Part shown: piece after piece, positions 8,012 through 16,347 of the stretch
Position numbering within the stretch: the stretch's first letter is position 1
How the letters are laid out: each line of letters starts with the position of its first letter
Assembly (NCBI GenBank): GCA_023230565.1
Contig: JALNXD010000004.1
Coordinates: 51,562 to 115,561 of the forward strand
Origin: Syntrophales bacterium
GTDB taxonomy: Bacteria > Desulfobacterota > Syntrophia > Syntrophales > UBA2210
Reading direction: 5' to 3'
DNA length: 64,000 bases
The notes under the pieces: generated by a model
The model's input: the letters and a program-made list of their open reading frames with translations, nothing else
Database searches by the model: none
What the model was told of the DNA's origin: nothing
Made by a program: the position numbers and the translations under genes

Positions 8012-9160
8012 ATGGACCGCATTACAACCGACGATCTCAAGAGACTTGCTGAAACAAGGAACGGACCCTGCATTTCAATATTTATGCCCGCCAGCCGCAT
8101 CGATCCGGATGAAAATCGTATACGATATAAAAACCTGTTCAGACAGACAGAAAATATGATGACCGAGCTGCGTGACGGTATAGATGTGCAGGAACAGATG
8201 GCACCTGCCGGAAAGTTGTTGGATGACCGTGTCTTCTGGCAGCATCAGAGTGACGGGCTTGCGCTTTTTTTAGAAGAGGGCGAGCTCTTCACTTACCGGC
8301 TTCCCGTTTCCTTTGAAACGTTGGCGGTCGTTTCGGACCGGTTTCATATTAAACCCCTGATCCAGTTCGTAACGAGCGATTCGCCATTTTACCTCCTGGC
8401 ATTGAGCCAGGGAAAGGTTCAACTCTTTGACTGCACTATCCAGTCCATAGAAAAGGCTGAACAGAAGGGAATGCCGCAAAGTCTTCAGGAAGCGTTGAAA
8501 TACGACGATCCGGAAAGGCAGCTTCAATTCCATACCGAGACACAGGCCTGGGGAGGAAAAAGGACTGCGATGTTTCACGGTCACGGGGTCGGCATTGATG
8601 ATTCCAAGGATCGGATTTCGAGATTTTTTCAGGAACTTGACCGGTGGATCAGAGTATATGCCAATATGCACGACAGCAGGCGCCCCCTTGTAATTGCCGG
8701 AGTCGATTACCTTCTTCCCATTTACAGGGAAAGCAATTCCTATCCGCATCTGATAGAAGGAGGGATAATAGGCAATCCCGATGAGCTGGAGGAAAGAGAG
8801 CTCCATCGGAAGGCCTGGAAGTTACTTGAACCGCACCTGAAAAAAGATCGTGACAATGCCTCAGCAAGATACCGGGATCTCGCCGGAACCGGGAGGACTT
8901 CGGAAGATTTGAAGGATATAGTCCCGGCAGCGGCCTATGGCCGGGTCGACACTTTATTTGTGGCAAAAGGCGTTCAGCAGTGGGGCAGCTTCGACCCGAC
9001 CGGCGTCAATCTGGAAATCCACGGGACCCAAAGACCGGGAGATGACGACCTGCTGGATTTGGCCGCTCTTCTGGCATTTACCAAAGGCGGAAAGGTATAT
9101 GTGGAAGAGCGTGAAAATATCCCCGCCGACTCGGAGGTGGCCGCTTTGTTCCGTTTTTAA
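8012..9160 (+). CDS. baeRF3-like bacterial archaeo-eukaryotic release factor family protein
   Basis: 382 residues. The pattern of the bacterial eRF1-related (baeRF) families is visible: an N-terminal 'CISIFMPASRIDPDENRIRYKNLFRQ', a middle 'LLALSQGKVQLFDC', and a C-terminal eRF1 domain-3-like part 'AAYGRVDTLFVAKGVQQWGSFD' ending 'LAALLAFTKGGKVYVEERENIP'. Such proteins are proposed to act on stalled or hibernating ribosomes; this is family inference, as catalytic GGQ residues are not evident. AGGAGA precedes the ATG. The next gene, 103 bp on, encodes a hibernation-factor fusion, which supports a ribosome-linked role. Confidence 0.8.
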   Translation: MDRITTDDLKRLAETRNGPCISIFMPASRIDPDENRIRYKNLFRQTENMMTELRDGIDVQEQMAPAGKLLDDRVFWQHQSDGLALFLEEGELFTYRLPVSFETLAVVSDRFHIKPLIQFVTSDSPFYLLALSQGKVQLFDCTIQSIEKAEQKGMPQSLQEALKYDDPERQLQFHTETQAWGGKRTAMFHGHGVGIDDSKDRISRFFQELDRWIRVYANMHDSRRPLVIAGVDYLLPIYRESNSYPHLIEGGIIGNPDELEERELHRKAWKLLEPHLKKDRDNASARYRDLAGTGRTSEDLKDIVPAAAYGRVDTLFVAKGVQQWGSFDPTGVNLEIHGTQRPGDDDLLDLAALLAFTKGGKVYVEERENIPADSEVAALFRF

Positions 9161-9263
9161 AGAAAAGAGCCAAATAGAATTAAAGGAAAACTGCCGGATC
9201 ATTGCAGTGTGATTCAAGAGGGCAGCAGCTTTCTCCGGCAGATAGAAAGAACGGGGGTTTGCA

Positions 9264-9833
9264 ATGAGAGTTCCGCTGGAAATATCGTACAGGAATGTCG
9301 AAAAAACTGATTATATTGAAAACATGATTCGGGAAAAAAGTTCGAAGCTGGAACGCTTCAGCGATCACATAATAAGCTGCCGGGTGGCCGTTGAAAGATT
9401 GCACCGGCATCAGCAGACGGGTCAGCCATTTCGTGTCAGAATCGAGCTTTCCATCCCGCCGGGACACGAACTGGTCGCCGATAAGAATTCGACGGAAGGA
9501 AATATCCACAATACGCTTCCGATCGTGCTGAAAGACGCTTTCAGCGCTCTCGAGCGGCAGCTTAAAAAATTGGCGGAGCAGCAAAGAGGCAAAACCAAGA
9601 AGCATCCGGCCCAGGAAGCGAATGCCATGGTTTCCAGGATGTTCAGAGATGAGAATTACGGGTTTATAAAATCGCTGGACGGACGGGACATCTATTTTCA
9701 CCGGAACAGTGTAGTGAATAACGATTTCGATCGTCTTGAAGTGGGTACAGGGGTTCGCTTTGTTGAAGAAGAGGGGGATCGGGGCCCCCAGGCAAGCACT
9801 GTTCAGATCATCGATAAAACCGGCGCATTTTGA
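9264..9833 (+). CDS. HPF/RaiA-like ribosome-associated domain fused to cold-shock domain
   Basis: 189 residues. Residues 1-112 match the HPF/YfiA fold: 'VPLEISYRNVEKTDYIENMIREK' at the start, then 'CRVAVERLHRHQQTGQPFRVRIEL', and a helix 'LKDAFSALERQLKKL'. Residues about 127-186 form a cold-shock-like OB domain: 'MVSRMFRDENYGFIKSLDGRDIYFHRNSVV' with the RNP-type 'YGFI' and 'DIYFH' aromatic motifs. It probably binds 30S ribosomes and RNA under stress. It differs from the long HPF form, whose C-terminal domain is a dimerisation domain. GGGGG precedes the ATG. It follows the baeRF gene on the same strand. Confidence 0.85.
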   Translation: MRVPLEISYRNVEKTDYIENMIREKSSKLERFSDHIISCRVAVERLHRHQQTGQPFRVRIELSIPPGHELVADKNSTEGNIHNTLPIVLKDAFSALERQLKKLAEQQRGKTKKHPAQEANAMVSRMFRDENYGFIKSLDGRDIYFHRNSVVNNDFDRLEVGTGVRFVEEEGDRGPQASTVQIIDKTGAF

Positions 9834-9859
9834 ACGTTCCGGCGCCTTCCATGTCACTC

Positions 9860-10264
9860 TTACGTTCCGCTCATCCATCCGATATAGCGCAGGATAATGG
9901 CAGCCACAAGGATTGCGAGGAGTACCCAGAAAAACGCCCCCAGCGCTCTTTTCGCCGATTTCCTTTTGATGGCCCTTTTATCGGCGTCGATCAATTCGAC
10001 TGTCGATTCTTCCGGCTCCGGCACAGTGGCCGCCGCGATAATGAGTATCGCTATGAGTCCCACTAGAACGAAGGGCAGCCAGGCGGTTCCCCAGAGGGCG
10101 GGACCCGCAGGCACAAGCCAGATGCCGCCGGCCCACGAGGCGAGCAGGAGAATTGCAAACAATTCGACAATTCCCCAGGGGCTCCTCAGGCGAAATACGG
10201 CAATGAACAGGGCGGTGAATACCAGGGCGACAAAGAGGGCGAAAAAGAAATGGATAAAATACAT
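9860..10264 (-). CDS. Hypothetical four-helix membrane protein
   Basis: 134 residues with four predicted membrane segments (about 3-24, 32-52, 61-82, 109-129) and one charged loop 'ELIDADKRAIKRKSAKRALG' before the last helix. No family recognised; such short proteins often sit beside DUF2267 and PRC-barrel stress genes, as here. It ends 26 bp from the convergent HPF fusion and starts 25 bp after the DUF2267 gene, so it is probably the distal gene of that transcript. GAGGAGG precedes the ATG. Confidence 0.7.
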   Translation of the reverse strand: MYFIHFFFALFVALVFTALFIAVFRLRSPWGIVELFAILLLASWAGGIWLVPAGPALWGTAWLPFVLVGLIAILIIAAATVPEPEESTVELIDADKRAIKRKSAKRALGAFFWVLLAILVAAIILRYIGWMSGT

Positions 10265-10288
10265 AAAATTCCTCCTCTTAATCTTTTT

Positions 10289-10660
10289 TCACTTTTCCAT
10301 CCATAATTCCTCATATTCGTCAGGAAGATGGGAACCCAGATATTCAAGTTCTCCCGGTGTAATCGCTTCTCTTACAACTGCCATGACGGCCTGCGCGGTT
10401 TCGGCGCCCCGTCCCTGGCGCATACCTGCCCGTGCCCCGACTCTTTTGTAAAATTCTTCAAGATTATAGCGGTCATTATCAATTCTCTTCAGAATAAATT
10501 TTTTTAATTGAGCAGGAAGCTGCGCCGCGAATTTTTCTCTTTCCGTTCTGTAAAGCCGTTCACCCAGAGTTTCAAGGCAAGCCTCGATTATTTTGAGGGC
10601 TTGTTCTTGTGAAACATCCAGGCGATCCTGGACCCGTATGACGAAATCATCGTAATTCAT
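10289..10660 (-). CDS. DUF2267 family protein
   Basis: 123 residues. The N-terminal 'YDDFVIRVQDRL' and the repeated helical unit with 'ACLETLGERLYRTEREKFAAQLP' and 'VREAITPGELEYLGSHLPDEYEELW' are the DUF2267 signature. The biochemical role is unknown; members occur in stress-induced gene groups. It is mostly alpha-helical, acidic, with no signal or membrane segment. The start is supported by a GGGAGG-containing leader. It lies between two membrane or exported protein genes on the same strand and is separated from the upstream PRC-barrel gene by an intrinsic terminator. Confidence 0.85.
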   Translation of the reverse strand: MNYDDFVIRVQDRLDVSQEQALKIIEACLETLGERLYRTEREKFAAQLPAQLKKFILKRIDNDRYNLEEFYKRVGARAGMRQGRGAETAQAVMAVVREAITPGELEYLGSHLPDEYEELWMEK

Positions 10661-10813
10661 GGATATGAACCCCTCCCTGGCAAATAGTTCATGGCTTGGC
10701 TGTGCGATGAAAGCGGGCAGCAGTGTTCTATTTTATTTCTCTGCACACAAGTCTTTTTGATGGGAACCGGCAGGTACATTGTACGATCACCGGTCCGCTC
10801 CGGAAGTGTAAGG

Positions 10814-10846
10814 AAAAACCGGCGCCTGCACTGTGACAGGCGCCGG
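10814..10846 (-). terminator. Intrinsic terminator after PRC-barrel gene
   Basis: On the minus strand a perfect 10-bp stem, CCGGCGCCTG (10837-10846) with CAGGCGCCGG (10819-10828), closes an 8-nt loop and runs into a U tract from AAAAA at 10814-10818. It lies 14 bp after the stop at 10860. Confidence 0.88.
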
Positions 10847-10859
10847 TAGTCTGTAATTT

Positions 10860-11489
10860 CTATCTGTTCTGCGGATGAGTTGTTGTTGATGGACTTCTTT
10901 GAGTCTGCTGCTCTTTCGGCTGGACTGCTGATGGAGTTCTCTCTATCTGCATTGAACCCTTTTCCGGCATTTCCTGTCCGTAGTAACTGTAAACCTCTTT
11001 CTCGAATTCGGCATCCCCGATTCTTTGCTGCCATTCATCTTTTGCAAAAGACGGAGCCTGCTCAAGCTTGCTTTTATCTATACCCTGCAGAACAAGGGTA
11101 TCATCTGCCATGTTGATTCGGGCGACCTTGAAAGGAACCGGTATCAGATTTTCGCCGATTCCCAGGACACCGCCGCGCGATATCATTACATACTGTACTC
11201 GGCCGTCCGCACTGATGAGGACGTCTTCCACTTCACCAAGCTCTTCACCCTGTTCGCTTTTGACATTAAAATCAATTATGTTACTTGCGCGATAGGTCTG
11301 GCCTGGACCCGTCATCATCTGCCCGCCTGCGGCCTGACCCTGCATTTTTTGGCCCGTTGCGGTGGTCTCTTGCTTCATCTGCTCTCCCGCAGCTGCACCT
11401 TTCGCCTTTTCATCTGCCGCATATGCCTGGGTGCCGATGAACATACACACCATCATCATGACTGCAAAAAGTGTAATCAATTTTTTCAT
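10860..11489 (-). CDS. Exported PRC-barrel domain protein 1
   Basis: 209 residues. A signal peptide (about 1-24, ending 'TQAYA') is followed by a Gln/Lys/Ala-rich spacer, a PRC-barrel fold 'RASNIIDFNVKSEQGEELGEVEDVLISADGRVQYVMISRGG' and an extended C terminus rich in Gln, Ser and Thr. The paralogue directly upstream shares the order, the closing 'KDEWQQRIGDAEFEKEVYSYYGQE' motif, and probably its origin by tandem duplication. The role is unknown; PRC-barrels bind other proteins or RNA. The second ATG (11489) is chosen because AAGGAG lies 8 nt before it; the first is only about 2 nt away. Confidence 0.85.
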   Translation of the reverse strand: MKKLITLFAVMMMVCMFIGTQAYAADEKAKGAAAGEQMKQETTATGQKMQGQAAGGQMMTGPGQTYRASNIIDFNVKSEQGEELGEVEDVLISADGRVQYVMISRGGVLGIGENLIPVPFKVARINMADDTLVLQGIDKSKLEQAPSFAKDEWQQRIGDAEFEKEVYSYYGQEMPEKGSMQIERTPSAVQPKEQQTQRSPSTTTHPQNR

Positions 11490-11567
11490 AATCATTTCTC
11501 CTTTTTCACTGTTTTTATTAACTTTAATATCTTTTGAATAGTGTACTTTGTGTGCCGAATATTTTTC

Positions 11568-12119
11568 CTAGTCTTCGCCGGGTACCTTTACTCCTGCTCC
11601 GCCTCTGAATTGTGCCGGACCCTGCGGGTTCCCTGAAGAAGGATATTGAGAAGGCTTTTTCTGTAACTCGACAGGGACTTCCTGCCCGTAATAGCTGTGA
11701 ACTTCTCTTTCAAATTCGACATCCCCAACTCTCTGCTGCCAGTCTTCCTTTGTAAGGGTAGGTGCATTCTCAAGTTTGCTCTTATCAATTTTTTGAAGAA
11801 TAATTGCTTTGTCAGAGACATCCATTTTTGCCGCCCTGAAAGGAACAGGAATCAATGTATCGCCCATGCCTGTGGATACCATGATGTACTGTGCCCTTCC
11901 ATCCTGACTGAGCAGTATGTCTTCAACATTACCAAGCTCTTCTCCAGTATCGCTTTTGACCGAATAGTCGATGATATTGCTGGCCATAACAGACTGACCT
12001 GCACCCATTGCCATCTGCCCCGCAGCTGCACTGGTCGCCTTTTCTCCGGCTGCGAAAGCCGTCGACCCGACGAACGCACACAAAAGTGCAACTACGGCTA
12101 ATAACATTAATTTCCTCAT
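11568..12119 (-). CDS. Exported PRC-barrel domain protein 2
   Basis: 183 residues. A signal peptide (about 1-23, ending 'AFA') is followed by a short Ala/Gly linker and a PRC-barrel 'MASNIIDYSVKSDTGEELGNVEDILLSQDGRAQYIMVS', then 'KEDWQQRVGDVEFEREVHSYYGQEVP'. It is a shorter paralogue of the downstream gene: it lacks the Gln-rich spacer and the GGVLGIGE insert. Probably periplasmic and stress-related, by neighbourhood only. AAGGAG stands 9 nt before the ATG. It lies 78 bp upstream of its paralogue, with no terminator evident between them. Confidence 0.85.
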   Translation of the reverse strand: MRKLMLLAVVALLCAFVGSTAFAAGEKATSAAAGQMAMGAGQSVMASNIIDYSVKSDTGEELGNVEDILLSQDGRAQYIMVSTGMGDTLIPVPFRAAKMDVSDKAIILQKIDKSKLENAPTLTKEDWQQRVGDVEFEREVHSYYGQEVPVELQKKPSQYPSSGNPQGPAQFRGGAGVKVPGED

Positions 12120-12289
12120 GTAATACTCTCCTTATTTTTGTTTTCTGTTTTTTTGGCCACTCTTGACGACCATCTTTCAGCACCTAAAGTACAACACCTT
12201 TTCCAGTGGTCGACAATGGGGTCATTTTCGTACTGACGTATTCTCAGAGGCGTATTTTTTTTCGACAAGATTGACGGACCCGCACAAAG

Positions 12290-12375
12290 TCGTTTTTCTC
12301 CTCCCCTGGCGGGAGGGATGAAGGATTATAACCCTCACCCCGACATTTTCTTCTCAAGTAAGAGGGGAGCGTTTT
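12290..12375. repeat. Degenerate pyrimidine/purine repeat, copy 2
   Basis: It lies in the 332-bp gap between the PRC-barrel and YtxH genes. CTCCCCTGGCGGGAGGGATGAAGG and a following ACCCTCACCC...CAAGTAAGAGGGGAG parallel 5548-5655. The rest of the gap shows no coding sign. Confidence 0.45.
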
Positions 12376-12451
12376 GGCTTTTTAGAAACGTCTAATTGAG
12401 GAAAACAGGATTCATCCACAAGGATGAATTAAACTGCTGCATAACGAAAAT

Positions 12452-12748
12452 TCATCGAGATCGCAGTGCATCAAGAATGGTATCTTTTTCTTTTTGAGAT
12501 ATATCTTTAGCGCGTTTTAGTATTTCCATTGCCTCCAACCGGATTTTTTCCCTGCCGTCAATGATTTTAACGCCTGCTTCCTGAGCTTCCTTGTATATGA
12601 AATCCTTACCTTCTTTTGCCTTATCTGCAAGGTATCCCCTGGTTTCTCTTCCTGATTTGGGTGCAAAAAGCAGTGCGGCGGAAGCGGCGATCAATCCTCC
12701 GATGATGAAATATTTAAATCTTTCGTTTGATTCGTCTTTTTCGTTCAT
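12452..12748 (-). CDS. YtxH domain protein 1
   Basis: 98 residues. The YtxH signature is clear: a membrane helix 'YFIIGGLIAASAALLFAPKSGRETRGYLADKAKEGKDFIYKEA' (helix about 13-29) followed by a charged amphipathic helix ending 'KAKDISQKEKDTILDALRS'. YtxH proteins are small stress proteins of unknown mechanism. A close paralogue is encoded at 54320-54703, in the window's other stress/envelope block. AAAGGAGG precedes the ATG by about 8 nt. Single gene between two long intergenic stretches. Confidence 0.88.
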   Translation of the reverse strand: MNEKDESNERFKYFIIGGLIAASAALLFAPKSGRETRGYLADKAKEGKDFIYKEAQEAGVKIIDGREKIRLEAMEILKRAKDISQKEKDTILDALRSR

Positions 12749-13149
12749 ATCATTCCTCCTTTGCGGAATTTTTGAAATTTTTCATAACACGTTACTAAAC
12801 AGGATACGCTCATCATTTCTCTGAATCATACTAAAGTAAATACTTAACGCGCTGTACATCGGGGAATAAAAATACCTATTCTGATTGAAAAGCGCGTAGT
12901 GATTACCGGTACAGCTTCGCAGAAAAATTTACTTCAGCGCCACCTGCAAGAAATACGATAATTTTCAGCTGAAATATGAAGGACTTCTAAAAGTCCGGAA
13001 ACTTGGATTCGTCGGCTGACATGAGGAGCTTTTTACGAAGCGGTCAAATATACATGCTGAAGCGTATTGAAAGGTTCGCGTGCGGGAGATACAAGAGCAT
13101 ATGGCATTGATGAATCGTCTTCAAAATGGGATTAAATCGAGGTTGAGGT
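12749..13149. other. Intergenic region between divergent YtxH and response regulator genes
   Basis: 400 bp without a plausible frame. It must carry both divergent promoters. I could not identify a defensible -10/-35 or sigma-54 pair by eye, and no riboswitch-like structure was recognised. Confidence 0.5.
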
Positions 13150-13821
13150 ATGGATGGGCGGAAATTTCGGATTTTTATTGCAGAGGATCAAACATTGGTG
13201 CGGGAAAGCCTGAGAGCCATACTGGTTTCTCATCCAGATTTTGAAGTGGTTGGTGAAGCCTCTGATGGAATGACTGCAATCCGGTCTGTTGAGAAGATAA
13301 AACCTGATCTTATTCTGATAGATCTCAATCTGCCCAAAATGAGCGGAATTGCAGCTTTAAGGAGTATTAAAAAACAGGTTCACGAAGCGAGAATCCTTGT
13401 CCTGACCGATGATGATAATGAAAATTATGTTACGGAGGTTTTTCGGCTGGGCGGAAACGGGTATTGTCTTAAAGATGTGACCGGGGAAGAACTGGTTGTA
13501 GCGATCAGGAATGTACTGAGCGGGAAGCCCTATGTCAGTGCAAGCATTCTTGGCAACTTCCTTCATGTTTTTCTCAAAACGAAAAAAGAAAACTTCTGGG
13601 GGCCTTTGCAAAAGCTGAGTTTTCGAGAAAAGGACATACTGAAACTCATAGGTGAGGGACATTCGATCCGCGAAATAGCTGAGTATCTTTACATCAGCAG
13701 AAGAACCGCCGAACGGCACCGCTATAATATAATGAAAAAACTGGATCTGCACAGGACGGCAGATCTGAAATCCTTCGCTCTTGAAAATGGACTGGTATCT
13801 AAAAATAGTGTAAAAGGTTAA
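13150..13821 (+). CDS. Orphan NarL/LuxR-type response regulator
   Basis: 223 residues. A receiver domain (about 6-122) holds acidic residues Glu12 and Asp13, phospho-acceptor Asp58 in 'LILIDLNLPKMSG', Thr at 'VLTDD' and Lys at 'CLKDV'. A GerE/LuxR helix-turn-helix follows at about 155-215: 'LSFREKDILKLIGEGHSIREIAEYLYISRRTAERHRYNIMKKLDL'. It would regulate transcription after phosphorylation. No histidine kinase lies in the window, so the partner is encoded elsewhere. GAGG precedes the ATG. A weak GACC/GGTC hairpin with a short T run follows the stop at about 13839-13857. Confidence 0.92.
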   Translation: MDGRKFRIFIAEDQTLVRESLRAILVSHPDFEVVGEASDGMTAIRSVEKIKPDLILIDLNLPKMSGIAALRSIKKQVHEARILVLTDDDNENYVTEVFRLGGNGYCLKDVTGEELVVAIRNVLSGKPYVSASILGNFLHVFLKTKKENFWGPLQKLSFREKDILKLIGEGHSIREIAEYLYISRRTAERHRYNIMKKLDLHRTADLKSFALENGLVSKNSVKG

Positions 13822-14048
13822 AATTCTTACGGACCTGTAAAAAGGTCTTTATGCCGGGGCAATATCCCAAAATGATTCGCTTACCTGGAAGTCCTTATGC
13901 GTTGTGGCATTAAATCCTTTGTCACTTGATATTCTCTCATTTGTCCGGGATGCGAGCGCCTTCGCGCCGGAGCCTTCAGCGAAGCCGTCTCTATTCTTAA
14001 ATATTCCAGCACGTTCCATGAATTGAAGATTCAGTGGAGATTTTAAAT

Positions 14049-14639
14049 ATGCCCGATGAACCTGCAAATCTCGAACAGCTGCTCGATCGCATTGGCGGCG
14101 CTTCCGAAGATAAGGAACACATTTCCTTGAGAACGATTATGGAATCCGTCGGGAGCCGTTCGTTCGGTCCGCTGCTGCTCCTGGCCGGTCTGATTACTCT
14201 GGCTCCCGTAATAGGCGATATCCCCGGGATGCCTACTATAATGGGCTTATTCGTTCTGCTGACTGCGGGGCAGCTGTTCTTGAAGCGCAACCACTTCTGG
14301 CTCCCCTCATGGTTGCTTGATCGATCAATTTCCCGCGGTAAAGTTACAGCATCACTCAAATGGCTTCGCCCCGCGGGACGCTTCTTCGACCGGCTGCTAC
14401 GGCAGCGCCTCACCGTTCTGACGCGACATATGGGGGTGTATGCGGTAGCTCTCGCCTGCATATTCATTGCCGCCGTGATGCCGCTGATGGAGCTGATACC
14501 ATTCAGCGCCAATATAGCCGGTGCGGCGTTGACAGCATTCGGACTTTCACTGATTGCTCATGATGGTCTTTTAGCCGTCATCGCCTTCGTTTTTACGGCC
14601 GCCGCTTTCGGACTTGTCATGTACTATTTCTTTTTTTAA
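14049..14639 (+). CDS. ExoD family membrane protein
   Basis: 196 residues. Matches the exopolysaccharide synthesis ExoD family: 'ISLRTIMESVGSRSFGPLLLLAGLITLAPVIGDIPGMPT', then 'LFLKRNHFWLPSWLLDRSISRGK' and several C-terminal membrane segments (about 41-75, 127-150, 156-195). Family members affect exopolysaccharide and alkali tolerance in rhizobia; the exact role is unknown. The ATG at 14049 has GGAG 9 nt upstream; the GTG 15 nt earlier is less likely. It stands alone between two gaps of 90-230 bp. The preceding 13822-14048 holds no gene. Confidence 0.88.
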   Translation: MPDEPANLEQLLDRIGGASEDKEHISLRTIMESVGSRSFGPLLLLAGLITLAPVIGDIPGMPTIMGLFVLLTAGQLFLKRNHFWLPSWLLDRSISRGKVTASLKWLRPAGRFFDRLLRQRLTVLTRHMGVYAVALACIFIAAVMPLMELIPFSANIAGAALTAFGLSLIAHDGLLAVIAFVFTAAAFGLVMYYFFF

Positions 14640-14729
14640 CGAAACTCATGTTGCTTGAGAAGTCAATTTAATTTGCCTGATACTCTCCCGGTCCATGGAC
14701 TTGAGACGGTTAATGAGAAGATCCAGTTA

Positions 14730-15593
14730 TCAACTATTCACGATCCTTCCGCCGTTCGGATGGAGTACCTGCCCAGTCATATAGGACGAATCGGAAGAGG
14801 CTAGAAACAAGTAACTCGGAGCTATCTCCACCGGCTGGCCTTTGCGTCCGATAAGAGTGCTCCCGCCGAAGGATTCCACTTTTTTTGGGCCGAAACTGGC
14901 AGGAATCAGGGGCGTCCAGACCGGGCCCGGTGCGACTGCATTGACACGGATGCCTTTATCTGCCAGGCTGATTGCCAGGGACCGGGTAAGTACGGTAATG
15001 GCCCCTTTCGTGCAGGAGTAGGGGATGAGCGTCGGATGACCCTGATACGCCGTTATCGATGTGGAATTGACAATTGTACTGTTCTCTTTCAGATGCGGGA
15101 GCGCGGCTTGAATAAAATAAAACATGGAAAAAATATTGGTGCGGAAAGTACGGTCGAGATCTTCAGGTGTCACATCGAGAATGCTGTCATAAGCATGCTG
15201 CTCTCCTGCATTGTTGATCAAGACGTCCAGACGGCCGAAAGCATCCATAGTCTTTGCGACCGCCTCTTTGCAGAATGAGGGATCGCCCACATCACCTGAT
15301 ATAGTGATGCACCTTTTTCCCTGCATTTCAACTCTTTCTTTTGTTTCAGCGGCGTCTTCATGCTCATCAAGGTACGCAATTGCTATATGGGCTCCCTCCT
15401 TTGCGAAGAGAATACTGACAGCCCTTCCGATGCCGCTGTCGCCTCCGGTTACGATGGCGATCTTGCCCGATAATTTTCCGGAGCCCCGGTATGCGTCGTC
15501 TTCCGTAACCGGCTTCTCTTCCATTTTCCATCGCCTGCCGGGCTGCTCGTCCTGCTGTTCCGGATATCGGGTCTTTTTTTCATTTCTGGCCAT
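14730..15593 (-). CDS. General-stress-type short-chain dehydrogenase/reductase
   Basis: 287 residues. A Gln/Glu-rich N-terminal tail (about 1-40) precedes a classical SDR domain: cofactor motif 'TGGDSGIG', 'NNAGEQ', catalytic Ser in 'NSTSITAYQG' and Tyr/Lys in 'YSCTKGA', and the 'VNAVAPGPVWTPLIPASF' loop. The tail and these loops match the YdaD/YghA/GSP39 group of stress-induced oxidoreductases, NAD(P)-dependent with unknown physiological substrate. The longer frame to 15926 is rejected because 'MARNEKK' at 15593 has a GGTGAG ribosome site and begins the family homology. It lies 21 bp downstream of the YgaP-like gene, in one transcript. Confidence 0.9.
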   Translation of the reverse strand: MARNEKKTRYPEQQDEQPGRRWKMEEKPVTEDDAYRGSGKLSGKIAIVTGGDSGIGRAVSILFAKEGAHIAIAYLDEHEDAAETKERVEMQGKRCITISGDVGDPSFCKEAVAKTMDAFGRLDVLINNAGEQHAYDSILDVTPEDLDRTFRTNIFSMFYFIQAALPHLKENSTIVNSTSITAYQGHPTLIPYSCTKGAITVLTRSLAISLADKGIRVNAVAPGPVWTPLIPASFGPKKVESFGGSTLIGRKGQPVEIAPSYLFLASSDSSYMTGQVLHPNGGRIVNS

Positions 15594-15613
15594 ACGCTCA
15601 CCACTTCTTCCGG

Positions 15614-16075
15614 TCAAGCTTCGGCACTTTCCATGATTCGGCCGGCGTCCTTTTGGCCTTCGCTTACCATGTTCGAAACATCTTTTAAATCGCCTCTCAA
15701 GATTTTCAGGGATATTCTTTCTATTTCTATTTCGCGCGGTGTGCGAAACCCGAGTCTCCGGAAAACGGGAACAGGCGGGCACCACCCCTGAAGGGCATGC
15801 TGTAAAAGAAACCCTGCAACTACGCCTGGCAGAATAAACCATTTTTTGCTCACAAAAGTCCCCAAGCCGATGCCGAGCAGGGCAAAGGCTCCGGCATTTG
15901 CCTCCAGTGCCCTTTCGATATTCCACTCACAATCAAGTTCCTTCAGACGCTCGTCAATTGCGTTTTTATCTGCATTGGAAAGGCAAAAAATATCATGGGC
16001 TGTACGAGACCGGATCTCTTCATTTATGCGATCCGTCGTATGTCCGGTCACACGTTTTGTTGTTGTCGGCAGCAT
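15614..16075 (-). CDS. YgaP/DUF2892-like membrane protein
   Basis: 153 residues. A charged N-terminal half is followed by two membrane helices (about 64-100) and the short motif 'GWCPPVPVFRRLGFRT', which is the DUF2892 pattern (GWCP...) of the YgaP membrane domain; the rhodanese part is absent. 'REIEIERISLKILRGDLKD' forms a cytoplasmic amphipathic tail. Function unknown; DUF2892 modules often accompany sulfur or stress proteins. The ATG at 16075 has AAGGAGG 5 nt upstream; a longer frame to 16105 lacks this support. First gene of a probable operon with the SDR. Confidence 0.72.
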   Translation of the reverse strand: MLPTTTKRVTGHTTDRINEEIRSRTAHDIFCLSNADKNAIDERLKELDCEWNIERALEANAGAFALLGIGLGTFVSKKWFILPGVVAGFLLQHALQGWCPPVPVFRRLGFRTPREIEIERISLKILRGDLKDVSNMVSEGQKDAGRIMESAEA

Positions 16076-16347
16076 ACTATCCTCCTTGATTATCAGTAAT
16101 GACACGAAAATAATTAATTATGTGCCATCCTGCAATAGGGTGTGAAAAGTACTTCACCGTGAAACAGAACGTAGAAACTATTTTTTTCAGCCCTTAGATG
16201 AGCTTTCGATAACTCCCAAAGTGAAAGGTGCAGTGCCGCTTGATACATCAATTCACGTGATGGATCTGAAAATATAATGCTTTTCAAGCAGGGCTGTTTG
16301 CGATAACTTAAATAGATGAATTTCGGTAACTTATTTTCAGATCAAAA

